Shown piece after piece: positions 19,680 through 28,286 of a stretch of 64,000 nt of DNA. This stretch comes from Actinomucor elegans (taxonomy: Eukaryota; Mucoromycota; Mucoromycetes; Mucorales; Mucoraceae): assembly GCA_026027325.1 (NCBI GenBank), contig JAMSLZ010000021.1:124001-188000 (forward strand), in the 5' to 3' direction. The notes beneath the pieces were generated by a model that did not search any database, was not told the DNA's origin, and saw only the letters and a program-made list of their open reading frames with translations. The stretch's first letter is position 1; each line of letters opens with the position of its first letter. The position numbers were made by a program, and so were the translations under genes.

Positions 19680-22600
19680 TGACATCTTCAGTCCCTCCTT
19701 TCATTTCTGCTACTCCTGTCACTCCTTTGAACAATCCTGTCCGCTCCTTCTCTCTTGCATTGTGGAATGCCAATGGTCTTCGGGTCACTACCATCCACGA
19801 TGTACTCTCTCATGCTCTCTCTTGTGATATCCTCCTGATTACTGAAACTTGGCTTACCTCTGGGTTGATCCCTACCGATTGGTCTCAATATCATCTGTAC
19901 GGTCAAACTGTCACTAATGCCAATGGACGCGGCTCAGGTGGTGTCACTGCTCTCATCTCTCCTCACTGTCCTTTTACTGTCTCTCAACTTCCGTCTTACA
20001 ATGCATATACTCTGTCGATCAAGGTTGACAAAGTCAATGTGCATTGTGTCTACTTTCCACCCAGTCTCTCGCGTGATCTGGTGCTCTCTTCTCTGAATTC
20101 ACTGCCTCTTCATTCTGATACTATTATCTGCGGTGACTTCAATGCACGCCTTGGTGATGTTACTGGTGATTCTGCAACAAATCCTCGTGGTCTAGCTCTA
20201 CTTCCTTGGATTGAAGAGCGCAGTCTCTCAGTGTTGAACTCTTCCTTGGCGTATGGTATTGATACATACTGTACCTTCAGAAATGGTGCTGTGGCGAGCA
20301 GTATCATTGACTTGTTCTTGACCAACATTGGAGGTTCTGGTATGGTGTCTCCTTCTCTTTCTGTTGCTTCTGATCTCTCTTTGGGCTCTGATCATCGTTT
20401 GCTTCAGTTGGGGTTCGAGTACATTGCTGTTTCTGGTGGCTCTTCTGGTGTAGGTGACTCTTCGGTGCTGGCTCCTCGTAGGACATGGAACCTCAGTCGG
20501 CTGGCTGAGTCTGAGCCTTTGGCTCTGTTCCATACTCGGTTTCGGTGTCTGGTTGCTCCTTTGAAGGATATTCTTGCTGGTCTGGTTGGTTCTCCTCCGG
20601 ATAGTCGTCCACCTATAGATTCACTCAATGCATCTCTGAATGAGTGTCTCTATCAGGCTATGGATGCATCCATTGGGTCTAAGGCTCCCCGTCCTGGTCA
20701 TTGGAAGAAGTACTGGACTGCTGATCTGGAAGCTGCTGCTCGAGAACGCGATCGTCTCTATTGCCGTTGGCGTCATTCGTTTGGTGTTGACAAGGCTTAT
20801 TACTGGCATCTCCATCTACAAGCCCACAAGTCGTTTCGTCGTGCTGTTGCTGCTGCCAAAAGGTTATCCTGGAAAAACTTTTGTGCTTCTCTGGAAAAGG
20901 ATTTCACCAAAGCTACTGCAACCATGGCTCGTCTCAAGCGTCGCAAAGAATCTACTGCTACATATAGCCACCCAGATGGTCCCCAAGCCTCTGTGGATAC
21001 AATGGCTAGTCACTTGGCTTCCGTATATGATGGTTCTCTGTTGGTTACTGCTTCTCGACCTTCTTTTGATTCTGACTTTGCTCTTGAAACACCATACATG
21101 GTTGATGATGAGGTTGCCGATAGCTTGTTCTCCGTGGAGGAATTGGTCTTTCACATCAAGAAGCTTCCAAATCGCAAAGCTCCTGGTCCGGATCACATCA
21201 AGGCTGAAATGCTCAAAGCTGTTGCTGAACTTCTGGCTCCTGTACTCTCTCTGCTGTTTCTGGTATGCTTCCAATGGAGTTATACACCGTTGATCTGGCG
21301 TCAGGCTCAAGTGTTTCCGATCTTCAAGAAAGGTGATGCAGATGATCCAGCCAACTATAGACCCATCTCCTTGACCTCTGTTATGCGAAAACTCTTTGAG
21401 ATATCGTTATCTTCATGTCTGTATGAGCACTCTCCGGCTTTGGATCTTGCACAAGGTGGTTTCCGTCCTCAGCGTAGTCCTCTGGATCAAGCCCTCTGCT
21501 TGCATGACTTGATGCATGACTACTTCTTGGCCCACCATCACTACCCTGTGGTGGCTTTCTTGGATATCAAAGCTGCATATGATACTGTGGATCGACGCGT
21601 TATTTGGGATGCTCTTGCCAACTCTTCTCTGCCTCGTGCTGTTCTTGGTTTGCTAGTCAACTTGTTTGACGATGTATCTATTTCAGTATTGATCAACAAC
21701 CATTCTTCGGCTGCATTTGCACCTGCTACTGGGGTTCTCCAAGGCTCGGTGTTAAGTCCACACCTGTACTCCTTGTACATTAACTCTCTGCCTGGTTTAC
21801 TGCGCTCAACTGCCTCTGCTACTGCAAGTAAAGTGTCTCCGCCTGGTACCATGAGCTATGTTCCTGTCAACTGCCTCTTGTTTGCTGATGATGTGGCAAT
21901 CTTTGGCTCGAAATATGAGGTGCAAGAAATGCTTGATTTGGCTGCTGACCATTCAAAATCTCTCGGTTACCGCTGGAATCCTACCAAGTGTGCTGTTCTG
22001 AACGCTCCTTCCGTGACATCTTCCACTTCAACAAATTTTAGATTGACTCTTTACGGGGTTGCTCTACCATCTGTTGACGAGTTCACTTATCTTGGCATGC
22101 CCTTTAGCAAGAAAGGTCTCTTTGGTCCCGGTATTCTGGCAAAACGATCTGGTGGTGCTATCAAGACTATGGCTCTCTTGAACTCTGTCGGTGTGAACCG
22201 GAATGGCTTTTCTCTGTTGCTCTGTGCTCGGTTGTATACAGCCTTTATTCGACCCAAGTTCGAATATGGGCTTGCCATCTCTCGACTGTCCGCTACTGAC
22301 TTTACTGCCCTGGATCAGCTCCAGAATCGTCTTGTTGGTATGTTCGTTGGCTCTCGCTGGTTCAATGTTGCAAAGCATCTGACTTGTATCCCTTCGATGA
22401 AGCACCGCTACAACGTTCTTGTGACCAAGTATGCTTTGCGTTCTCAGTGGCTTCCTGATGACTGCCTGGTGTCCATGCTGAATTCAGGTGATTCTGGTAT
22501 CCCGTATACTCGGCTGGAAAAGCTTCTAAAATGCAATCCCATGTATCTCGCACTCCCTAGTCCGGTTCCAACAGTCTCGCGTCTCCGCTCTTGGTTTTCA

Positions 22601-23077
22601 CAATACTGGCAAAACTTGTTTGATGACCAAATGGCTGCTGCTGCTACATCTGGTAGATCTGTTCTCCTGCGTGCTTGTCGACCATGTACTTCTCGGCCTG
22701 ATCCAATCTTGTATCTCCCAATGTCTCGCACTGCACGTAGTCGGTTGGTTCGATGGCGTCTTGGTAGGTTCACCAACCGTGATGAACTGTGTCCCTGTTT
22801 CTCTGGCTCCCGACTCTCTCGAGACCATTTTGTCTTTGATTGCCGCGGTATTGACCCAAGCCTGTTCTCTCAACTGCCTGATACCCCTCCGGATGTCAAT
22901 GCCATCGATCATGCTCTCAATTGCTTGCCTACCAAAGCCTCTGCTGGTCCACCTCCTTTCTGGCCTGCTCTTCTTGAACTGCTCTATGTGATTGACACGC
23001 TGTGTCATCCTCTTGCCACACTTGTTCATGATCCAGATCCAGGTGATGCTTGGTTTGCTGCTACTCCTGCCATATAA
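19679..23077 (+). CDS. LINE ORF2: APE-type endonuclease and reverse transcriptase
   Basis: 1132 residues, intact. The N-terminal exonuclease-endonuclease-phosphatase domain shows WNANGL (residue 29 on), the catalytic Glu in TETWL (E56), CGDFNAR (D153, N155) and SDHR (D238, H239). The reverse transcriptase follows: NRKAPGPD, FKKGDADDPANYRPISLTS, AFLDIKAAYDTVDR, GVLQGSVLSPHL and FADD (D737, D738). The end has a Cys/His cluster (CPCF...DHFVFDC, about residues 1037-1056). No RNase H is seen. The protein nicks target DNA and primes reverse transcription of the element RNA. The layout fits APE-type LINEs such as those called Grem-LINE in Mucorales; that name is inference. All key residues are present. 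Confidence 0.95.
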   Translation: MTSSVPPFISATPVTPLNNPVRSFSLALWNANGLRVTTIHDVLSHALSCDILLITETWLTSGLIPTDWSQYHLYGQTVTNANGRGSGGVTALISPHCPFTVSQLPSYNAYTLSIKVDKVNVHCVYFPPSLSRDLVLSSLNSLPLHSDTIICGDFNARLGDVTGDSATNPRGLALLPWIEERSLSVLNSSLAYGIDTYCTFRNGAVASSIIDLFLTNIGGSGMVSPSLSVASDLSLGSDHRLLQLGFEYIAVSGGSSGVGDSSVLAPRRTWNLSRLAESEPLALFHTRFRCLVAPLKDILAGLVGSPPDSRPPIDSLNASLNECLYQAMDASIGSKAPRPGHWKKYWTADLEAAARERDRLYCRWRHSFGVDKAYYWHLHLQAHKSFRRAVAAAKRLSWKNFCASLEKDFTKATATMARLKRRKESTATYSHPDGPQASVDTMASHLASVYDGSLLVTASRPSFDSDFALETPYMVDDEVADSLFSVEELVFHIKKLPNRKAPGPDHIKAEMLKAVAELLAPVLSLLFLVCFQWSYTPLIWRQAQVFPIFKKGDADDPANYRPISLTSVMRKLFEISLSSCLYEHSPALDLAQGGFRPQRSPLDQALCLHDLMHDYFLAHHHYPVVAFLDIKAAYDTVDRRVIWDALANSSLPRAVLGLLVNLFDDVSISVLINNHSSAAFAPATGVLQGSVLSPHLYSLYINSLPGLLRSTASATASKVSPPGTMSYVPVNCLLFADDVAIFGSKYEVQEMLDLAADHSKSLGYRWNPTKCAVLNAPSVTSSTSTNFRLTLYGVALPSVDEFTYLGMPFSKKGLFGPGILAKRSGGAIKTMALLNSVGVNRNGFSLLLCARLYTAFIRPKFEYGLAISRLSATDFTALDQLQNRLVGMFVGSRWFNVAKHLTCIPSMKHRYNVLVTKYALRSQWLPDDCLVSMLNSGDSGIPYTRLEKLLKCNPMYLALPSPVPTVSRLRSWFSQYWQNLFDDQMAAAATSGRSVLLRACRPCTSRPDPILYLPMSRTARSRLVRWRLGRFTNRDELCPCFSGSRLSRDHFVFDCRGIDPSLFSQLPDTPPDVNAIDHALNCLPTKASAGPPPFWPALLELLYVIDTLCHPLATLVHDPDPGDAWFAATPAI

Positions 23078-23387
23078 ACCTCTCCTTGGTTTATTGAGCC
23101 ACTCTTTCTCTCTGTTCTATTGATGAACCAGCCTGTTTGTCTTTCAACTGCGCAGCCACGGTGGTAAGTGATTATCAAAGTTCCCAGCTGTTGGCCTGCC
23201 TTTTGGATCACTCAGAGCTGCAATAGTCTACTGGTTCTCTAACTTGTCTTCAACCTTTTTCTCCCTTGTGGGTCTCAGGGTTTTTTATACTTTTTTCTAT
23301 GTTTACTTTAAACACTTTTCATATAGTTAGGCTAGATGCTCTATAGAGTTTGCCCATATAACTACTTATAAATAAAATATAATCTTT

Positions 23388-23424
23388 AAACTGAGCTACA
23401 TCCCCCAAACTGAGCTACATCCCC
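23388..23424 (+). repeat. Two LINE tails in direct tandem
   Basis: Copy D ends with the tail at 23388-23405, and a second complete tail occupies 23407-23424 with only a C between. The second looks like a LINE insertion truncated to its tail alone, or target-site slippage. Confidence 0.85.
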
Positions 23425-23606
23425 TTTCGCTTTTGAAAACTTTTTTCAAAAATCCACTTTTTCAAAGCCGAATATCTCAACAACTACTATACATCCATCT
23501 ATAAAAATTGCACATCCATCTTCGCCTCGCCAAGTACTATCTGCAGTTTTTTTTTTCAGAACATTCCATCAAGTTTTCGACATCTTGAATTTTTCTCCAT
23601 TTCGAA

Positions 23607-24566
23607 ATGTCCAATGTTCAACATGCATGTGAGCCATCTGGCTCAATGGACCAAATGCAACAGCCAATGCAGTTCCAGCAGCTACAGCAAATGGTGTTTT
23701 CACTTGTTCAGCAAGTGCAACAACATCAAACATTATTTGAAGAGCTCCAGACCTTGAAAAATGAGATTCTTGGACTCAAAACCGAAAACCAGGCTCTGGT
23801 TAATGAAAATAACCAACTTCGAGCACAACTCTCTGCTGCCACCGCTCGTAGTCCACCGCAGGATGTCGCTTCTCCCGCCCAGGAAAAAAATGGTGCCCGG
23901 TCTTTCGCTGCCATTGCTGCAGCCGCTGTAAAAAAGGACAGCCGCCCCTCTCGCCCTGCTGCCGTTTCCCTAAAGAAACGTATAGCCGCTGCTCGCGCCT
24001 TCAAAACCCTTGAGGCCCAGGGTCCTCAGGGTTTTACCTATGTTTATCTTGGTCGATCTCGCAAACTTGATCGTACTGAAGTCCGCTCTCGGTTACGTCG
24101 CGCTGGTGTTGACACTGGTCGTGTGTTAGATGTCTGTTTCCCTGCTACTGGTGTCCTTGGTGTCCTGATACATACGCAGTATGTTGAAAAGTTTACCGAG
24201 CTTATGACTACGGCTGAAGCTGAGTTCATTAAGGATTTTGATCCTTTAAACCCAGCCCATCTTGCTGACCCCAAGTATGCTTCTCTCTCAGCCAATGCTC
24301 GTGAAAACGAGATGGCTAACCTCGTTCACTCTCGCTGTATCAGCACTCTGGCGTTCATTCGACCAGTGATGGTCCCTTCTGTTGGTCGATCCTTTGTGGA
24401 ACTTGGATGGATTGATGATGGTGATCTTGATCAAGCCATTAAGGAAGCTCGCTCTCGTCTTGCCGAAAAGGATCCCAAGAAGGCTGCTTTTGCATTCCGT
24501 AGTTCTGGTGCTTTGCCATCTGGTGAAGACGTTACCGGTGATAGCGATACTGAAATGTCACAATAA
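23607..24566 (+). CDS. LINE ORF1 protein (subfamily 2)
   Basis: 319 residues, homologous along its length to the subfamily 1 ORF1 at 18735. It has a Gln-rich coiled-coil start with a short insertion (MQQPMQFQQLQQ), an Ala/Pro-rich linker, then the conserved half with SLKKRIAAARAFKT, YVYLGRSRKLDRTEVR and FDPLNPAHLADPKYASLS. The linker differs most and the C-terminal half least. The stop overlaps the ORF2 start in taatg. Presumed role: binding and packaging of element RNA. Confidence 0.88.
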   Translation: MSNVQHACEPSGSMDQMQQPMQFQQLQQMVFSLVQQVQQHQTLFEELQTLKNEILGLKTENQALVNENNQLRAQLSAATARSPPQDVASPAQEKNGARSFAAIAAAAVKKDSRPSRPAAVSLKKRIAAARAFKTLEAQGPQGFTYVYLGRSRKLDRTEVRSRLRRAGVDTGRVLDVCFPATGVLGVLIHTQYVEKFTELMTTAEAEFIKDFDPLNPAHLADPKYASLSANARENEMANLVHSRCISTLAFIRPVMVPSVGRSFVELGWIDDGDLDQAIKEARSRLAEKDPKKAAFAFRSSGALPSGEDVTGDSDTEMSQ

Positions 24567-27500
24567 TGACATCTTCAGTCCCTCCTTTCACTCCTTCTGA
24601 TACCCCCGTCCGCTCCTTTTCTCTTGCATTGTGGAATGCCAATGGCCTTCGGGTCACTACCATCCATGATGTACTCTCTCATGCTCTCTCTTGTGATATC
24701 CTCCTGATTACTGAAACTTGGCTTACCTCTGGGTTGATCCCTACCGATTGGTCTCAATATCATCTGTACGGTCAAACTGTCACTAATGCCAATGGACGTG
24801 GCTCAGGTGGTGTCACTGCTCTCATCTCTCCTCACTGTCCTTTTACTGTCTCTCAACTTCCGTCTTACAATGCATATACTCTGTCGATCAAGGTTGACAA
24901 AGTCAATGTGCATTGTGTCTACTTTCCACCCAGTCTCTCTCGTGATCTGGTGCTCTCTTCTCTCAACTCACTGCCTCTTCACACTGATACTATTATCTGC
25001 GGTGACTTCAATGCACGCCTTGGTGATGTTACTGGTGATTCTGCAACAAATCCTCGTGGTCTAGCTCTGCTTCCTTGGATTGAAGAGCGCAGTCTCTCAG
25101 TGTTGAACTCTTCCTTGGCGTATGGTATTGATACATACTGTACCTTCAGAAATGGTGCTGTGGCGAGCAGTATCATTGACTTGTTCTTGACCAACATTGG
25201 TGGTTCTGGTATGGTGTCTCCTTCTCTTTCTGTGGCATCCGATCTGTCTTTGGGCTCTGATCATCGGCTGCTTCAGTTGGGGTTCAAGTACATTGCTGTT
25301 TCTGGTGGCTCTTCTGGTGTAGGTGACTCTTCGGTGCTGGCTCCTCGTAGGACATGGAACCTCAGTCGGCTGGCTGAGTCTGAGCCTTTGGCTCTGTTCC
25401 ATACTCGGTTTCGGTGTCTGGTTGCTCCTTTGAAGGATACTCTTGCTGGTCTGGTCGGTTCTCCTCCGGATGCTCGTCCATCTATAGATTCACTCAATGC
25501 ATCTCTGAATGAGTGTCTCTACCAGGCGATGAATGAATCCATTGGGTCTAAGGCTCCCCGTCCTGGTCATTGGAAGAAGTACTGGACTGCTGATCTGGAA
25601 GCTGCTGCTCGAGAACGTGATCGCCTCTATTGCCGTTGGCGTCATTCATTTGGTGTTGACAAGGCTTATTACTGGCATCTTCATCTGCAAGCTCACAAGT
25701 CGTTTCGTCGTGCTGTTGCTGCTGCAAAAAGACTCTCCTGGAAGAACTTTTGCATGTCACTCCAAAAGGACTTTGCCAAGGCCACTGCTACCATGTCTAG
25801 ACTGAAACGCCGGAAAGAAACCTCTGCTACGTATGCTCATCCTGATGGCCCTCAAGCATCAGTCGATTCTATGGCTACACACCTGGCTACAGTGTATGAT
25901 GGTTCTCTTTTGTCGACTGCTTCTCGTCCCCTGGCTGCTCCTGACTTTGGTTTAGAAGTGCCTTTCCTGGTGTCTGATGAAGAAGTGTCTTGGATTTTCT
26001 CGGTGGAAACCTTGGTTGAGCATATCAAACAGTTGCCGAACCGCAAAGCTCCTGGTCCTGATCATCTAAAAGCTGAAATGCTCAAGGCTGCTGGTGATTT
26101 ACTTGCTCCTGTTCTCTCTTTGCTATTCCAGGTTTGTTACCAATGGTGCTATACACCGGTTCTATGGCGTCAAGCCCAGGTTTTTCCTATCTTCAAGAAA
26201 GGTGATGCTTCTGATCCTGCCAACTACAGGCCAATTTCTTTGACTTCGGTGATGCGTAAGTTGTTTGAGATTACCATTGCACAAAGCGTCTATGACCATT
26301 CGCCTTCTCTAGATCTCGCACAAGGTGGCTTCCGTCCCATGCGTAGTCCCCTCGATCAAGCCCTCTGTCTGCACGACCTGATGCACAACTACTTCTTGGT
26401 TCATCACCACTATCCTGTTGTTGCTTTTCTGGATATTAAGGCTGCCTATGACACTGTTGATCGACGTGTGATCTGGAATGCTCTTGAGAACTCATCTCTG
26501 CCTCGTCCTCTCCTTGGTCTGCTAGTCAATCTATTTGATGATGTATCCATCTCCGTGTTGATTGCCAACCACATCTCTTCCTCTTTCTCTCCTGCCACTG
26601 GTGTACTCCAAGGTTCGGTGTTGAGTCCTCACTTGTATTCTTTATACATCAACTCCTTGCCCGAGCTCCTTCGGTCTGAAGCTTCGGATACTACTGCTGT
26701 GGTGTCTCCTCCTGGATCTGCTGAGGCTGTGGTCATTAACTGTCTTCTGTTTGCCGACGATGTGGCGATCTTTGGTTCCAAACATGAGGTGCAAAATATG
26801 TTGAATCTAGCTGCTGACCATTCAAGAGTACTGGGCTATCGTTGGAATCCAACCAAGTGTGCTGTCCTGAACGCTCCTTCTGTGACCTCCTCTACGTCTA
26901 CCAACTTTAGACTGAGTCTCTATGATGTTCCTCTGCCTGCAGTGAATGAGTTCACGTATCTTGGTATGCCATTCAACAAGAAAGGTCTTGATGGTCCGGG
27001 TATCTTGGCTAAACGGTCTGGTGGTGCAGTCAAAACCATGGCTCTACTGAATTCGGTTGGTGTCAACCGCAATGGCTTCTCTCTCTTGCTCTGTTCTCGG
27101 TTATATACTACCTTCATTCGGCCCAAGTTTGAGTACGGTCTTGCTATATCTAGGCTCTCTGCTGCTGACTTTACTGCTTTGGATAACCTTCAGAACCGGT
27201 TAGTTGGTATGTTTGTTGGCTCCCGATGGTTCAATGTCACGAAGCACATCACTTGTATCCCTTCCATGAAGCATCGGTACAATGTCCTGGTTACCAAGTA
27301 TGCCCTACGATCGCAATGGCTTCCTGATGATTGCTTGATATCATTGCTGAACTCTTCTCGAGACAATTCTCCTTCTGGTCTTGGCTACACTCGATTGAAC
27401 AAGCTTCTATACCTCAATCCTATGTATATGGCATTGCCCAATCCTGTACCTACAGCCTCTCGTCTCAAGTCCTGGTTCTCTGGCTACTGGCAAGATCTCT

Positions 27501-27958
27501 TTGACAAGCAAATGGCTGCTGCTGCTCACACTGGTAAATCGGTTCTTTTGCGTGCTTGTCGGCCCTCTACTTCAAAGCCTGATCCAATACTGTACCTGCC
27601 TATGACTCGCGCTGCTCGCAGTCGTCTTGTTCGATGGCGGTTAGGCCGTTTCGCTAACCGTGATGAATTGTGTCCTTGTTTCACTGGTTGCCGGCTCTCT
27701 CGAGATCACTTTGTGTTCAATTGCCGTGGCATTGATCCTCGCCTTCTGTGCCAATTACCTGCTGCTCCGCCAGATGTCAATCGCATTGATCATGCCCTGA
27801 ACTTGTTGCCCTTGAAAGCATCCAATGGTCCACCGCCTTTCTGGTCTGCACTCCTTGAGGTTCTCTATGTGATTGACACGCTGTGTCATCCTCTTGCTGC
27901 TATCGCTCCAGATCCAGATCCTGGTGATGCCTGGTTTGCTGCTACTCCTACTATATAA
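24566..27958 (+). CDS. LINE ORF2 (subfamily 2): endonuclease and reverse transcriptase
   Basis: 1130 residues, intact. The endonuclease motifs are the same as in D (WNANGL, TETWL, CGDFNAR, SDHR). RT motifs: NRKAPGPD, FKKGDASDPANYRPISLTS, AFLDIKAAYDTVDR, GVLQGSVLSPHL and FADD. The C-terminal Cys/His cluster reads CPCFTGCRLSRDHFVFNC. The first about 390 residues are nearly identical to D, but from about residue 395 (after AVAAAKRLSWKNFC) the two proteins diverge strongly, including the thumb, so the copy looks mosaic. No frame damage is seen and it could supply enzyme to truncated and ORF1-only copies. Confidence 0.95.
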   Translation: MTSSVPPFTPSDTPVRSFSLALWNANGLRVTTIHDVLSHALSCDILLITETWLTSGLIPTDWSQYHLYGQTVTNANGRGSGGVTALISPHCPFTVSQLPSYNAYTLSIKVDKVNVHCVYFPPSLSRDLVLSSLNSLPLHTDTIICGDFNARLGDVTGDSATNPRGLALLPWIEERSLSVLNSSLAYGIDTYCTFRNGAVASSIIDLFLTNIGGSGMVSPSLSVASDLSLGSDHRLLQLGFKYIAVSGGSSGVGDSSVLAPRRTWNLSRLAESEPLALFHTRFRCLVAPLKDTLAGLVGSPPDARPSIDSLNASLNECLYQAMNESIGSKAPRPGHWKKYWTADLEAAARERDRLYCRWRHSFGVDKAYYWHLHLQAHKSFRRAVAAAKRLSWKNFCMSLQKDFAKATATMSRLKRRKETSATYAHPDGPQASVDSMATHLATVYDGSLLSTASRPLAAPDFGLEVPFLVSDEEVSWIFSVETLVEHIKQLPNRKAPGPDHLKAEMLKAAGDLLAPVLSLLFQVCYQWCYTPVLWRQAQVFPIFKKGDASDPANYRPISLTSVMRKLFEITIAQSVYDHSPSLDLAQGGFRPMRSPLDQALCLHDLMHNYFLVHHHYPVVAFLDIKAAYDTVDRRVIWNALENSSLPRPLLGLLVNLFDDVSISVLIANHISSSFSPATGVLQGSVLSPHLYSLYINSLPELLRSEASDTTAVVSPPGSAEAVVINCLLFADDVAIFGSKHEVQNMLNLAADHSRVLGYRWNPTKCAVLNAPSVTSSTSTNFRLSLYDVPLPAVNEFTYLGMPFNKKGLDGPGILAKRSGGAVKTMALLNSVGVNRNGFSLLLCSRLYTTFIRPKFEYGLAISRLSAADFTALDNLQNRLVGMFVGSRWFNVTKHITCIPSMKHRYNVLVTKYALRSQWLPDDCLISLLNSSRDNSPSGLGYTRLNKLLYLNPMYMALPNPVPTASRLKSWFSGYWQDLFDKQMAAAAHTGKSVLLRACRPSTSKPDPILYLPMTRAARSRLVRWRLGRFANRDELCPCFTGCRLSRDHFVFNCRGIDPRLLCQLPAAPPDVNRIDHALNLLPLKASNGPPPFWSALLEVLYVIDTLCHPLAAIAPDPDPGDAWFAATPTI

Positions 27959-28268
27959 ACCTCCCCTTGGTTTATTGAGCCACTCTTTCTCTCTGTTCTA
28001 TTGATGAACCAGCCTGTTTGTCTTTCAACTGCGCAGCCACGGTGGTAAGTGATTATCAAAGTTCCCAGCTGTTGGCTTGCCTTTTGGATCACTCAGAGCT
28101 GCAATAGTCTACTGGTTCTCTCTCTTGTCTTCAACCTTTTTCTCCCTTGTGGGCCTCAGGGTTTTTTATACTTTTTGCTATGTTTATTTTAAACACTTTT
28201 CATATAGTTAGGCTAGATGCTCTATAGAGTTTGCCCATATAACTACTTATAAATAAAATATAATCTTT

Positions 28269-28286
28269 AAACTGAGCTACATCCCC
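28269..28286 (+). repeat. LINE 3' tail (copy E)
   Basis: aaactgagctacatcccc, followed without a gap by truncated unit F. Confidence 0.88.

Larger units (their letters stand above)
18546..23406 (+). mobile_element. Full-length LINE, copy D (subfamily 1)
   Basis: The unit is about 4.86 kb: a 5' UTR of about 190 bp starting actcttctttcgc directly after the previous tail, ORF1, ORF2 overlapping it by one base, a 3' UTR of about 310 bp, and the tail at 23388-23405. Both ORFs are intact. No poly(A) is present at the end. Confidence 0.95.
23425..28286 (+). mobile_element. Full-length LINE, copy E (subfamily 2)
   Basis: Same architecture as D, with both ORFs intact. Its 5' end (ttcgcttttgaaaac) lacks about 8 bases relative to D. 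ORF1 and the RT part are clearly diverged from D, while the 5' UTR, the endonuclease part and the 3' UTR are almost identical to D. The tail is at 28269-28286. Confidence 0.95.
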
